A DNA stretch of 64,000 bases from an uncultured Bacteriovoracaceae bacterium (GTDB taxonomy: Bacteria > Bdellovibrionota > Bacteriovoracia > Bacteriovoracales > Bacteriovoracaceae): contig CALHLC010000017.1 of the NCBI GenBank assembly GCA_938034385.1, positions 21,454-85,453 of the forward strand. The letters run 5' to 3'. How positions within the stretch are numbered: the first letter of the stretch is position 1; every line of letters starts with the position of its first letter. Made by a program: the position numbers and the translations under genes. Under the pieces are notes generated by a model, which ran no database searches, was not told the DNA's origin, and saw only the letters and a list, made by a program, of their open reading frames with translations. Positions 26,833 to 35,376 of this stretch are shown here, in pieces.

Positions 26833-27576
26833 ATGGATACTTTAAAGGAGTATTGTAAATATTCTTTCAAATTGGAAGAGATTTATAATAATTTTCACAT
26901 TGATAAAACAGATGAATTGTTTCTTACAATTCATTCTTTAAAAGGGCTATGTTTAGGTACAAAAAATGAGGCCCTTGCTAGGCGTTTACATGACTTTGAA
27001 CATGAATTATTGAAAATTCAAAACTCTGAAAAAGTTGATTTTGTGAAGATAAAAAAAGAGTTATCTAATATAAAATCTATTACTAAAAACACATTAGATG
27101 TTCATTCTGATAATTTCTCTATGTATTTGAGATACTTTGTGACCAATATTAGTGAGCTCTCTCAAAAACAAGTAAAGTTTATTTTGGATATTGAAAGACT
27201 AGATCTTAATAGAATGGAAACAGGTATTTTAAAAGATATAGTCAATCCATTATTAATCAATGCTCTAGATCATGGAATAGAATATCCTGCTGAAAGGGTA
27301 AATTTGGGCAAAAACAAATTGGGGCGTGTTTACCTGCATCTTCGTACTACAGATGATGTTATTCACTTGATTATTAAAGACGATGGCTGTGGAATTAAAC
27401 TTAGATCTAGGCTGCCAGATAATAGCATTTTAAGTGGTCGTAAGGTAGGACTTCGACTTGTTCAATGGCATCTAACTGAATATAACGGTTCAATTGAGCT
27501 CAAAAATAATATTGGTCGAGGGACTGAAATTAATATTACTTTGCCGAGAATTCATAAATATCAAGAAGTGGCCTGA
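26833..27576 (+). CDS. Minimal CheA-like kinase: Hpt plus HATPase, no CheW domain
   Basis: 247 residues, cytosolic. An Hpt helix bundle at the N-terminus has IHSLKG (phospho-accepting His at about 34), as in the CheA P1 domain. A histidine-kinase ATPase domain follows: N box NPLLINALDHGIE near 140, G1 box DDGCGI near 180, and VGLRLVQWHL near 202 with RGTEINITLP at the end. Order and sequence follow CheA P1, P3-like and P4, but the receptor-coupling CheW-like domain is absent. It therefore cannot join a chemoreceptor array in the usual way. No response regulator is next to it; proC follows after 27 bases. Confidence 0.8.
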   Translation: MDTLKEYCKYSFKLEEIYNNFHIDKTDELFLTIHSLKGLCLGTKNEALARRLHDFEHELLKIQNSEKVDFVKIKKELSNIKSITKNTLDVHSDNFSMYLRYFVTNISELSQKQVKFILDIERLDLNRMETGILKDIVNPLLINALDHGIEYPAERVNLGKNKLGRVYLHLRTTDDVIHLIIKDDGCGIKLRSRLPDNSILSGRKVGLRLVQWHLTEYNGSIELKNNIGRGTEINITLPRIHKYQEVA

Positions 27577-27591
27577 GATAATTTTTATTGT

Positions 27592-27597
27592 TAGATT
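27592..27597 (+). promoter_or_regulatory. TANNNT hexamer six bases before proC
   Basis: TAGATT ends at 27597 and the ATG of proC is at 27604, without a Shine-Dalgarno. The match to -10 consensus is only four of six. Confidence 0.3.
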
Positions 27598-27603
27598 AAA
27601 TTT

Positions 27604-28407
27604 ATGAAAATCGCTTTACTTGGATGTGGAAATCTAATTACTTCTATCTTTGAAGGAGTTGCTAAGCACGACATGCTTCTCAAAGAAAATACTTTTTCTA
27701 CATATACACCTTCAATGACCAGGGCCCAAAACTTAGCAGATATATTGCAAGGTAAACATGTTCTCAGCCCTGAATCTCTTGAGTCGAAAGATATTTATAT
27801 ATTAGGATTTAAACCACAATCGTACACAGCTGCGATGGAGCAATATAAAAAAATTATTCCTAGCGGAGCTCAGATTTGGTCGGTACTAGCAGGGATAAAT
27901 GTAGATAGATTGAGTAAAGATTTTCCAGATAATCCGATCTTAAGAATTATGCCAAATATCTGCTCTAAGGTAGGTCAAGGTATTAATCTTTACATTCATT
28001 CAAAGGACTTTCCTGAAAGAGGGTTGGAGAAATTTCACCAATTATTTGGGGCCGTAGGGAATTCATATCTTATGAACTCTGATGACGAACTTGATTTTAT
28101 TACAGGTGTTAGTGGTTGTGGCCCAGCTCTTATCTATAACTTTTTAGAGACTTTAGAAAAATCCTTAGAGACTACTTCTTTAAGTAAGGACGATAGAAAA
28201 AGCATTGTTATTAATCTTGCCATTGGCTCTATAGATCTTTTAGCAAATAGCTCAGAGGGCCTAGAAGGCCTCAGAAGAAGCGTGACATCTAATAAGGGTG
28301 TAACTCATGAAGCTTTGGAAACTTATAGAGAGCGAAAACTTGAGGGAATCACTCTGGATGCTATGAAAGCTGCTTATAAAAGATCACTAGAGCTAAGATC
28401 GCAATAA
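27604..28407 (+). CDS. proC: Pyrroline-5-carboxylate reductase
   Basis: Last step of proline synthesis, NAD(P)H-dependent. The 267-residue chain begins with the Rossmann motif LLGCGNLITS. It keeps FKPQ, RIMPNICSKVGQG and the C-terminal ProC signature GCGPALIYNFLETLE followed by VTSNKGVTHEAL. Cytosolic. No ribosome site is clear. It follows the CheA-like gene by 27 bases, but there is no functional reason to link them. Confidence 0.93.
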   Translation: MKIALLGCGNLITSIFEGVAKHDMLLKENTFSTYTPSMTRAQNLADILQGKHVLSPESLESKDIYILGFKPQSYTAAMEQYKKIIPSGAQIWSVLAGINVDRLSKDFPDNPILRIMPNICSKVGQGINLYIHSKDFPERGLEKFHQLFGAVGNSYLMNSDDELDFITGVSGCGPALIYNFLETLEKSLETTSLSKDDRKSIVINLAIGSIDLLANSSEGLEGLRRSVTSNKGVTHEALETYRERKLEGITLDAMKAAYKRSLELRSQ

Positions 28408-28463
28408 TAGCATAGTAAGTTTTATTCTTAAGATTTTTAATACTTATAGCCGAATAATAGTCG

Positions 28464-30512
28464 ATGAGAAAATTCTTATTATTATTGCTGGCCCTGAATC
28501 TTTTTTCAAATAATATTGAAAAAATTTGTGATATTTACTTTGAGCGCAAAACAAAAGATTACTTTGTTGAATCTGTAGACCGCGAGGCTCAAAACGCAAC
28601 TTTACCCAATGAAGGGATAAGGCTTCTGAATGAAAAAATGGGAGTTTTATTAAATAATAGTGCAGATAAAAAGTACTTAAATCATTTAGTGTATAAAAAT
28701 AATAAGTTAGATGATACTTCTGTCGCAAAAATATTTGAAACATTATCGGAAAAACAAATTATCTATCTTTTAGAATATAGTGTTTATGGAAAAAAATTAA
28801 ACTTTTGGAAAAAGTTAATTTCTAGCTCATCTAAGCATCATCATAAAAATATTATCGGAATTATTAATGAAGCAGCTAAAGACCCAGATGCATGGAATGG
28901 ATTAAAAAAATTTTTTGGTACAGGGAGATATTCTAAGTCAACGATGGAGAAGAGTTTTAATTTTTTATTAGCTCTTCGATATGAGAGGAGAAATTCTGAA
29001 AAATTAGTTGTGAATTTCTTAAGAAGAATGTCTGATGGGCGATTAACTACTAATACTGTGAAAAAGAAAATTACAGAGGAGTTGAAAGAAAATATATATT
29101 GGAAGTTTAAAGGACGAAAAATAGCATTAAAATTTAGAAAGATTATTGACCGAATCTTTAAAAGATCTTCCCAAAAAGAAACTATTTTAGATCTAGATTA
29201 TTCACCAGAAGCTTTAATGAATATTTTAACCCTTTCTAAAAGTAATCTCAATTTAGTTTATAAAGATTTAAAATCCTTAGAAAAAACAATTAATAAGAGT
29301 TTTGTGAATATGATTTTTCAAGAAATCGATAAGTCTGATTCAGCACGGGTATTGAAGCAGATAAAAGATATTAAAAAGTTACAAGAAGATAACTTTTTAG
29401 ATCCAAGAGTCTTTCCTATTATGAAAGAGATTAATTGGAACCACGCTCCTAGCCAAGTATTTTTCAAAATGAGAAATGATTCTAAAGATGATGGAGTGAT
29501 TAAGTCTATCCTAATTCTTGATAATCTTTTGAAGTTTTCATATTTACGAACGGTTAATAATACAAATGTAATTAAAAAATATTTTGAAAATATGTTAGAT
29601 GAATTTGAAGCAAACCAACATGTGATAGGAATTTCACAGCTTTATGCCGAATTAGGAGCTGGTACAAGTAAAGTCACGAGGGGAACTTTAGAAGATGAAG
29701 GTGCACGAGCGTTTTCTAATGATATGGTTACGGAGATAAAGTCACACTTAAATAGAGGTGAATCCATTTATCAAAATCACAAATTTCGAGGAGCTCATTT
29801 TACTTATGAGTATTTTTTAAAGATAAAAAAACAACATAGAGGATTTTTCAAAAAATTTAAATTAATAGGCTTTGAAGTGGATCAATTTATAGTTAAAGAT
29901 TCAAATAATAAACGACACATTATTATGGAATACTTAAATGGGACAGAGATTCAGTATGCATTTTTAAATAATAAAAAAATTAAATATATTGAAAAGAAAT
30001 CAGTAAAAATAAATAAACAAACTAAGACTATTACAATTGGTAGAAAAGTTTATAAATATGGAGCTAAAGGATCTCAAATAGGACAATATAGGAAAGCTGA
30101 CTTTGTTTATAAAGTAGGATCTAAAATTTATGTGAAAGAGATGAAGAATTATTTGAGTCTCATGAATGTATTTAATAATGATGGCGAGTTATTCTTTGAT
30201 CTATTAATGGCCCAAAAACTAGGGTTGAATTCTTATCTTAACCTTCAATGGGTTGTAAACAGTGCTGCTCATATACCACAAAAAGCAATTAGTCGGAAGA
30301 TGCAAATTGGTACTTTGATTGGTGAGATTTTAGCTAAAAATAGATATGGAAAATTTTTGGAGAGTTTAGGCGGTAAGCAATCATCTCCTGCAAAAGTGAT
30401 GGATTACTTCTCTGACTTTTTTAATGAGGTAAGTAGGGAAGCTCATAATAAATTTGGAATTGCTTTTTTCAAGCCAGAGATTGATACTGATACTATATTT
30501 AAAAAGGATTAG
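28464..30512 (+). CDS. Large exported protein of unknown function with a PD-(D/E)XK-like motif
   Basis: 682 residues with a short signal sequence of about 16 residues. Residues 60-400 are helical and charged with no recognised domain. The C-terminal third is beta-rich and contains a strand pair with Asp546 (KADFVYKV) and Glu559-x-Lys561 (VKEMKNY). That is the spacing of a PD-(D/E)XK nuclease core. This is an inference from motif only. The stop lies two bases before the DUF4197 lipoprotein start, so they form an operon. No Shine-Dalgarno is seen; AATAAT ends five bases before the ATG. Confidence 0.55.
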   Translation: MRKFLLLLLALNLFSNNIEKICDIYFERKTKDYFVESVDREAQNATLPNEGIRLLNEKMGVLLNNSADKKYLNHLVYKNNKLDDTSVAKIFETLSEKQIIYLLEYSVYGKKLNFWKKLISSSSKHHHKNIIGIINEAAKDPDAWNGLKKFFGTGRYSKSTMEKSFNFLLALRYERRNSEKLVVNFLRRMSDGRLTTNTVKKKITEELKENIYWKFKGRKIALKFRKIIDRIFKRSSQKETILDLDYSPEALMNILTLSKSNLNLVYKDLKSLEKTINKSFVNMIFQEIDKSDSARVLKQIKDIKKLQEDNFLDPRVFPIMKEINWNHAPSQVFFKMRNDSKDDGVIKSILILDNLLKFSYLRTVNNTNVIKKYFENMLDEFEANQHVIGISQLYAELGAGTSKVTRGTLEDEGARAFSNDMVTEIKSHLNRGESIYQNHKFRGAHFTYEYFLKIKKQHRGFFKKFKLIGFEVDQFIVKDSNNKRHIIMEYLNGTEIQYAFLNNKKIKYIEKKSVKINKQTKTITIGRKVYKYGAKGSQIGQYRKADFVYKVGSKIYVKEMKNYLSLMNVFNNDGELFFDLLMAQKLGLNSYLNLQWVVNSAAHIPQKAISRKMQIGTLIGEILAKNRYGKFLESLGGKQSSPAKVMDYFSDFFNEVSREAHNKFGIAFFKPEIDTDTIFKKD

Positions 30513-30514
30513 TT

Positions 30515-31228
30515 ATGAAGTTTCTTTTAGTGTTGATGTTGCTTGTCTCATGTACGAGTGCAGAATTAGCTCAAGTGGCAGGAGCAGTCTTACAAAGTAG
30601 TGCTACTCAGGGAGCTGTTACAAAAAATGAAATGGGACTAGGGTTAAAAGAGGCCTTATCTAATGGATTAATTGCTGCAGTAACAAATACAAACAAAAAA
30701 AATGGCTATTTGGGAAATCAACTAATTAGAATTGCTTTTCCTAAGGAAGCAAAAATAGTAGCTGATACTCTTAATGCTGTTGGTGGTTCAGCCCTTATAA
30801 GTAAGGTAACAACTTCACTAAATAGAGCAGCTGAGCATGCTTCGATTAAGGCAAAACCAATTTTTGCTTCAGCTATCTCTCAGCTAACATTTATGGATGT
30901 TGTGAAAATATTAAATGGAAACTCTAATGAAGCTACTCAGTACTTACAAAGAGTAACTGGTTCTCAATTAATCTCAGCTTTTTCACCTGATATTACTCGT
31001 AGTTTGAAGGCCGTGCATGCTACTAAGTATTGGGGAGACGTGATGGGACAATATAATCAAATTCCATTTGTAAAAAAAGTTAATCCAAATTTAACAAGTT
31101 ATGTAACGAATCAAGCTGTGAATGGATTATTTAAAGAAATTGCCAAAACAGAAAAATCTATTAGAGAAAACCCAGTAGAAAGAACGAGTCAATTATTAAA
31201 AAGAGTTTTTGGGCTTTTAGATAAGTAA
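30515..31228 (+). CDS. DUF4197 family lipoprotein
   Basis: 237 residues. The lipoprotein signal ends LVSC (Cys at 13). The rest matches DUF4197: GLKEALSNGL early, IAFPKEAKIV in the middle, KPIFASAISQLTFMDVVKIL, then the end FKEIAKTEKSIRENP with the ARTSQLL-like tail. The family is helical and envelope-located in proteobacteria, with no known function. It starts two bases after the preceding exported protein and has AAAGGA before the ATG. Confidence 0.85.
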   Translation: MKFLLVLMLLVSCTSAELAQVAGAVLQSSATQGAVTKNEMGLGLKEALSNGLIAAVTNTNKKNGYLGNQLIRIAFPKEAKIVADTLNAVGGSALISKVTTSLNRAAEHASIKAKPIFASAISQLTFMDVVKILNGNSNEATQYLQRVTGSQLISAFSPDITRSLKAVHATKYWGDVMGQYNQIPFVKKVNPNLTSYVTNQAVNGLFKEIAKTEKSIRENPVERTSQLLKRVFGLLDK

Positions 31229-31264
31229 GAAATATTTTTGTTGACCAAGGATAACTAATTATTT

Positions 31265-32338
31265 TTATCCATGTCCCGAATTCATAAAAACACCTTCAAA
31301 ATCAATACTTTTCCCTCTGTTTTCAATAGAGAGGAAATATTGCTTAGTAGATATCATTAATGAATCTAAATCTTGATTTTGAAAGGCCGCAGCTCTAAAT
31401 TTACTTGCATTTGGGAAACCAGCGGCGAACCAAACAATAAACTTTCTAAGTTGAATAAGTCTCACTCTATCTTGATCAAAGGCAGCACAGATAAGTTCAA
31501 ATAATCTTTGGATGATCTCTAGATAATCAACTGAGCTAAATATTTGCTCTTTTGGGTTATCTTGCATGCTCTCTAAAAAAATAAAAGGATTTCTTAGTGC
31601 TCCTCTAGCTATCATTAAAGCATCTAGACCTGTTGTAGCTAATCTTTGGCTAACACTATAGGGGTTATGAAGATCTCCATTACCAATTAAAGGAAGAGGA
31701 GACTCTGCCTTAAGGCTTTCCAAATAGTTCCAATCGGCCTTGCCTGTATATTGTTGAGCTCGTGTTCTTCCATGGATGGCAACAAATTCTATTCCTTCCT
31801 CATTGGCAACATGAATAATCTCATCAGCATTTACACCTTCTTCATCCCATCCCATTCTAATCTTAATAGTAAGTGGAATTGAAATAGCTGCTTTAATTTT
31901 TTTTAAATATGGACCTAATGCTAATGGGTCTTTTAAAAGTGCAGATCCTCCACCTTTAGTAACAACTTTTCTAACAGGGCATCCCATATTAACATCAATA
32001 AACTTAGGGCCAAAATCTTGAGCAACTTTGGCAGCTTGGGCCATCATGTCTGCATTTTCACCAAAGAGTTGAATCCCAACATTTCTCTCCTTTTCATGGA
32101 GTCTTAACATTTTCATTGTTCGTGCATTACCATGATGAATAGCATGGGCCGAGATCAATTCACTAACTGTTCCACCAGCACCAAGTTCTTCTAATAAAAG
32201 CCTAAATGGGTAATTACAGATACTGGCCATGGGGGCTAAAATTAGCGGTGAACTAAACTCAATTGAGCCTAGAGCTAGGGGTTGCGATCTCTTTTGGAGA
32301 TGATCGATCTTAGATTGTAATTGATCACTATAAGCCAT
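31265..32338 (-). CDS. tRNA-dihydrouridine synthase (DusB-type)
   Basis: FMN-dependent reduction of uridines in tRNA. 357 residues: the N-terminal TIM barrel starts LILAPMASICNYPFR, and the catalytic Cys is in NMGCPVRKVVTKGGG. FMN-binding IHGRTRAQQYTG, GNGDLHNP and MIARGALRNPFIF follow, and a helical RNA-binding C-terminal domain ends the protein. The sequence is closest in pattern to DusB (NifR3). No strong ribosome site is seen. It is divergent from the arsC-like gene, with 68 bases between the starts. Confidence 0.93.
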   Translation of the reverse strand: MAYSDQLQSKIDHLQKRSQPLALGSIEFSSPLILAPMASICNYPFRLLLEELGAGGTVSELISAHAIHHGNARTMKMLRLHEKERNVGIQLFGENADMMAQAAKVAQDFGPKFIDVNMGCPVRKVVTKGGGSALLKDPLALGPYLKKIKAAISIPLTIKIRMGWDEEGVNADEIIHVANEEGIEFVAIHGRTRAQQYTGKADWNYLESLKAESPLPLIGNGDLHNPYSVSQRLATTGLDALMIARGALRNPFIFLESMQDNPKEQIFSSVDYLEIIQRLFELICAAFDQDRVRLIQLRKFIVWFAAGFPNASKFRAAAFQNQDLDSLMISTKQYFLSIENRGKSIDFEGVFMNSGHG

Positions 32339-32406
32339 AAATAAGCTTTATTAGCATAAAGGAGTAGCTTTTTAAAGAAGCAAGTTTTTGATATAATTGA
32401 GGGCCT

Positions 32407-32751
32407 ATGGAATATACAATTTACTATTATAATAAATGCTCTACTTGCCAAAAAACTAAGGCCATTATTGATAAGAGCTCTATTGAGGTAGAATATCACA
32501 GCTATTTTGATGATCGTTTAAGCGAGACTGATCTTGAAGAGCTTTTAAAAAAATTAAAGCTAAAACCCTCGGAATTTATTAGAAAAAAAGATCTGTATAA
32601 AGAATTAAATTTAGAAGAAATTGATGAAGCAGGTTTGATTAAGGCCATGAGTGAACATCCAGGCTTAATCCAAAGACCTGTTTTAGTTAAGGGTGATAGG
32701 GCAGTTGTCTGTAGACCACCAGAGAGAGCATTGGAGTTAATAAATGTTTGA
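32407..32751 (+). CDS. ArsC/Spx family thioredoxin-fold protein
   Basis: 114 residues of the ArsC family: the CSTC pair near the N-terminus (KCSTCQKTKAI), RKKDLYKEL and PGLIQRPVLV with the conserved Arg-Pro. Known members are glutaredoxin-linked arsenate reductases (ArsC) and regulators such as Spx. YffB is a third type, and sequence alone does not decide. The stop overlaps ffh by eight bases. TATAAT ends nine bases upstream of the ATG, which would give a very short or no leader. Confidence 0.85.
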   Translation: MEYTIYYYNKCSTCQKTKAIIDKSSIEVEYHSYFDDRLSETDLEELLKKLKLKPSEFIRKKDLYKELNLEEIDEAGLIKAMSEHPGLIQRPVLVKGDRAVVCRPPERALELINV

Positions 32752-34192
32752 TAATTTAAGTGAAAAGTTTAGTGATGCTGTAAAAAACCTTACTGGTAAA
32801 GGTGAGATCTCAGAGAGTAATATTGAAGAAACTCTAAAGATTGTTAGATCTGCTCTTTTAGAAGCAGATGTGAATTTCAAAGTAGTAAAGCAATTCATTG
32901 CTGCAGTTAAAGAAAAAGCTCTTGGAGAGAAGGTTGTCCGAGGAGTTGACCCTGGAGAGCAATTTATAAAAATAGTTCACGATGAGCTTGCTCATATGAT
33001 GGGAAATGCCCATGAGGAATTAGATCTTGAGAGAAAAGTTCCTTACCCTATTTTAATTTGTGGGTTAAATGGTGTGGGGAAAACAACCTTTACAGGTAAA
33101 CTTGCACTGTTTTTAAGATCAAAAAAGAAAAAAGATGTTTATATTATTCCAGCCGATAATTTTAGACCTGCAGCAAAAGATCAATTATTAATTCATGCTA
33201 AAAATATAGGTGTTGATTATTTTGATTCAGATTTATCACTAAGTCCTGTTGAAATTGTTAAAGCAGGTATGCAAAAAGCTAAAGAACTACAAAAAGAAGT
33301 TGTCCTTATTGATACGGCCGGTAGATTACAAGTCGATGATGCCTTAATGGCAGACCTTGTTGATGTAAAAAATTATCTTGGAGATCCAGAAGTACTTTTA
33401 GTGGCTGATGCCATGACAGGACAAGAATCAGTAAATGTTGCTAAAACATTTCATGATAAGATTGAATTAACAGGTATCGTTTTATCTAAGATGGATTCAG
33501 ATGCCAGAGGTGGTGCCGCCTTATCAATGAGATATGTGACTCAAGTGCCTATTAGATTCTTCTCTACGGGTGAGAAGATGAAAGATCTTGAACCATTTCA
33601 TCCTGATAGACTAGCAAAACGAATTCTTGATATGGGTGATGTCTTAACTCTCGTTGAAAAAGCTGAAGAAGCCATAGATGAAAAAGAAGCTGAAGAGATG
33701 ATGAAGAAGATGGAGAAGAATCAATTCACCATTGATGATTTCATGAAACAGATGAATATGATGAATAAGCTTGGTTCAATGGGAGGACTTCTTAAAATGA
33801 TTCCAGGAATGGGCGGAGTTTTAAGGCAAGTTGGTGATTTATCAGATGCTGAAAATGAGATGAAGAAAATGAAAGTGATGATTTCTTCGATGACTAAACA
33901 GGAAAAAAATAATCATAAAATTTTAAATGACTCTAGAAAAGACAGAATTGCCAAAGGATCAGGAACTACTAAAAAAGATGTTGATCAATTTATTCAAAAG
34001 TTTGTTCAAATGAGAAAGATGATGAGTGGGATGATGGGGATGATGAAAGGTGGAAATATGCCTGATATCGAAGCTATGATGAGTGGTAAAGCTCCAATGC
34101 CTGGTATGAAACAACAAGGTCCTGGTGCAAGAAGATCTGGCAAGCCAAAAAAGAAAGGAAAAGGTCCATTTGGTGGTGGATTTTTTAAGTAA
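32744..34192 (+). CDS. ffh: Signal recognition particle protein Ffh
   Basis: SRP GTPase that brings nascent inner-membrane proteins to the membrane. 482 residues, complete. The N domain is residues 1-100, the G domain 100-295 with GLNGVGKTTFTG (P loop), DTAGRL, and TGIVLSKMDSDARGG. The M domain has many Met-rich helices and ends in a Lys/Gly-rich tail. The signature GMGGVLRQ and the RNA-binding helix KILNDSRKDRIAKGSG are clear. It overlaps the end of the arsC-like gene. The SRP RNA partner was not found in this window. Confidence 0.98.
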   Translation: MFDNLSEKFSDAVKNLTGKGEISESNIEETLKIVRSALLEADVNFKVVKQFIAAVKEKALGEKVVRGVDPGEQFIKIVHDELAHMMGNAHEELDLERKVPYPILICGLNGVGKTTFTGKLALFLRSKKKKDVYIIPADNFRPAAKDQLLIHAKNIGVDYFDSDLSLSPVEIVKAGMQKAKELQKEVVLIDTAGRLQVDDALMADLVDVKNYLGDPEVLLVADAMTGQESVNVAKTFHDKIELTGIVLSKMDSDARGGAALSMRYVTQVPIRFFSTGEKMKDLEPFHPDRLAKRILDMGDVLTLVEKAEEAIDEKEAEEMMKKMEKNQFTIDDFMKQMNMMNKLGSMGGLLKMIPGMGGVLRQVGDLSDAENEMKKMKVMISSMTKQEKNNHKILNDSRKDRIAKGSGTTKKDVDQFIQKFVQMRKMMSGMMGMMKGGNMPDIEAMMSGKAPMPGMKQQGPGARRSGKPKKKGKGPFGGGFFK

Positions 34193-34266
34193 TAAGAAAA
34201 TATAACCTTCTTAGAATATTATCTAAAAACCTTATAATTAATTTACATTCGTATTCAGGAGGATCA

Positions 34267-34833
34267 GTGAATTTAGCGAAAACAATGAATCTATTTTTAT
34301 GTTTAATTTTCAGTGGTTGTGCGCAATTTTCGAGTTCGCGTAATATTGCTCAACTTAGTTCAAAAGATTTCTTAAGGGCGAAAAAGGTTCTATCAGAAAT
34401 ATTAATAGATAATAAGAAAGTTAAAAGATTGCCTCATGATCTTTTAATGTATCATTGGCGACCTTATGTTAAGTCTGGAATCAAAGCTCGAAATAAGAAT
34501 AAAACTAAAAACCAAGCTTTAGTATTAGATTATGTAATAGATCAATCCCAACGATTTTATGAGCACGCTGTTAGTCATAGAACTTTAATGGGCGTTGGAC
34601 TTTATGCGGCTAGAGATCCATTTATGAGTGCTGGTTTTGGTAATTTACTTCTAGAGTTTAATTTCCCTAAGGACACATATTATTTAGATACTAGAAATAA
34701 TTTATCTGATTTAAATATTAATGTTAGCGATGACGGACCTACGATTGGAAACAGATTTAAAATAGAATTGAGTAAGGAAAACAGAGAACTCTTTAGTACT
34801 ATAGGTTGTGAAATTAGTGAGAATTCTCATTAG
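34267..34833 (+). CDS. Lipoprotein, 5' part of a gene interrupted by an in-frame TAG
   Basis: 188 residues starting at a GTG behind AGGAGG. The lipoprotein signal ends FSGC. Residues 60-140 include YHWRPY, SHRTLMGVGLYAARDPFMSAGFGN, then a strand run. The His of the first motif and GVGLYAARDP..S recall the ADP-ribosyltransferase fold, where a Gly-rich Tyr-containing strand is followed by Ser, but this is a weak inference. The frame stops at TAG 34831-34833 and stays open for 136 more codons (see the next entry), so the native protein may be about 324 residues long. Confidence 0.6.
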   Translation: MNLAKTMNLFLCLIFSGCAQFSSSRNIAQLSSKDFLRAKKVLSEILIDNKKVKRLPHDLLMYHWRPYVKSGIKARNKNKTKNQALVLDYVIDQSQRFYEHAVSHRTLMGVGLYAARDPFMSAGFGNLLLEFNFPKDTYYLDTRNNLSDLNINVSDDGPTIGNRFKIELSKENRELFSTIGCEISENSH

Positions 34834-34887
34834 AGAGGCTTAATTACCGGGAATTGTAGATCTTTAGTTTTAGGAGTTTTATCAGAT

Positions 34888-35241
34888 TTGAAAATACAAT
34901 TTATTCAGCATTCATGGGAATATGCTCAAACCTTAAGGGATTGTGAGCCTGCTACAAGTGCGTTTATTATTATTTCGGGTGATGCTTTATCAAAGAAACG
35001 GTTAGATACATTTTTTGAAGATGATTTTATAAACCCTAATAGAAATGGAGACTTTGATTCGAAGATTAAAATTTTGGCAAAGGCTTCTAATGAACAAGGG
35101 ATACAATATTCACGCCGTCGAACTATTAAGAATTGGACTGATAGCTCAAACAATTTAAGGGAATCATTATCTAATGTTAAAGGTTATAAAAAGTGGAGAT
35201 CTAAGATATTTGCTTGTTCTGAGAAATTTCATGAAGAATAA
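34888..35241 (+). pseudogene. Downstream half of the TAG-interrupted lipoprotein gene
   Basis: The frame is the same as that of the upstream lipoprotein and runs open from 34834 to the TAA at 35239-35241. Between the TAG and the first possible start (TTG at 34888) the codons still read as ordinary protein. An AGGAG at 34872-34876 lies 11 bases before that TTG, so weak re-initiation is possible. The encoded chain is charged and ends near CSEKFHEE; it has no signal peptide of its own. The simplest reading is a single gene split by one nonsense codon. Sequencing error or stop read-through are alternatives. Confidence 0.55.
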
Positions 35242-35376
35242 GTAGAAAGTTAAGTGATCAAAACCAATCACTTTGAGTAAGAACTCTATATTCTTTGAAA
35301 GAAGATAGTCGCTGTATAGCTAGTAAAAATTACATAATGTTTAATGGCCTGCCTCAAAAACTGCTATAAACTCTTC

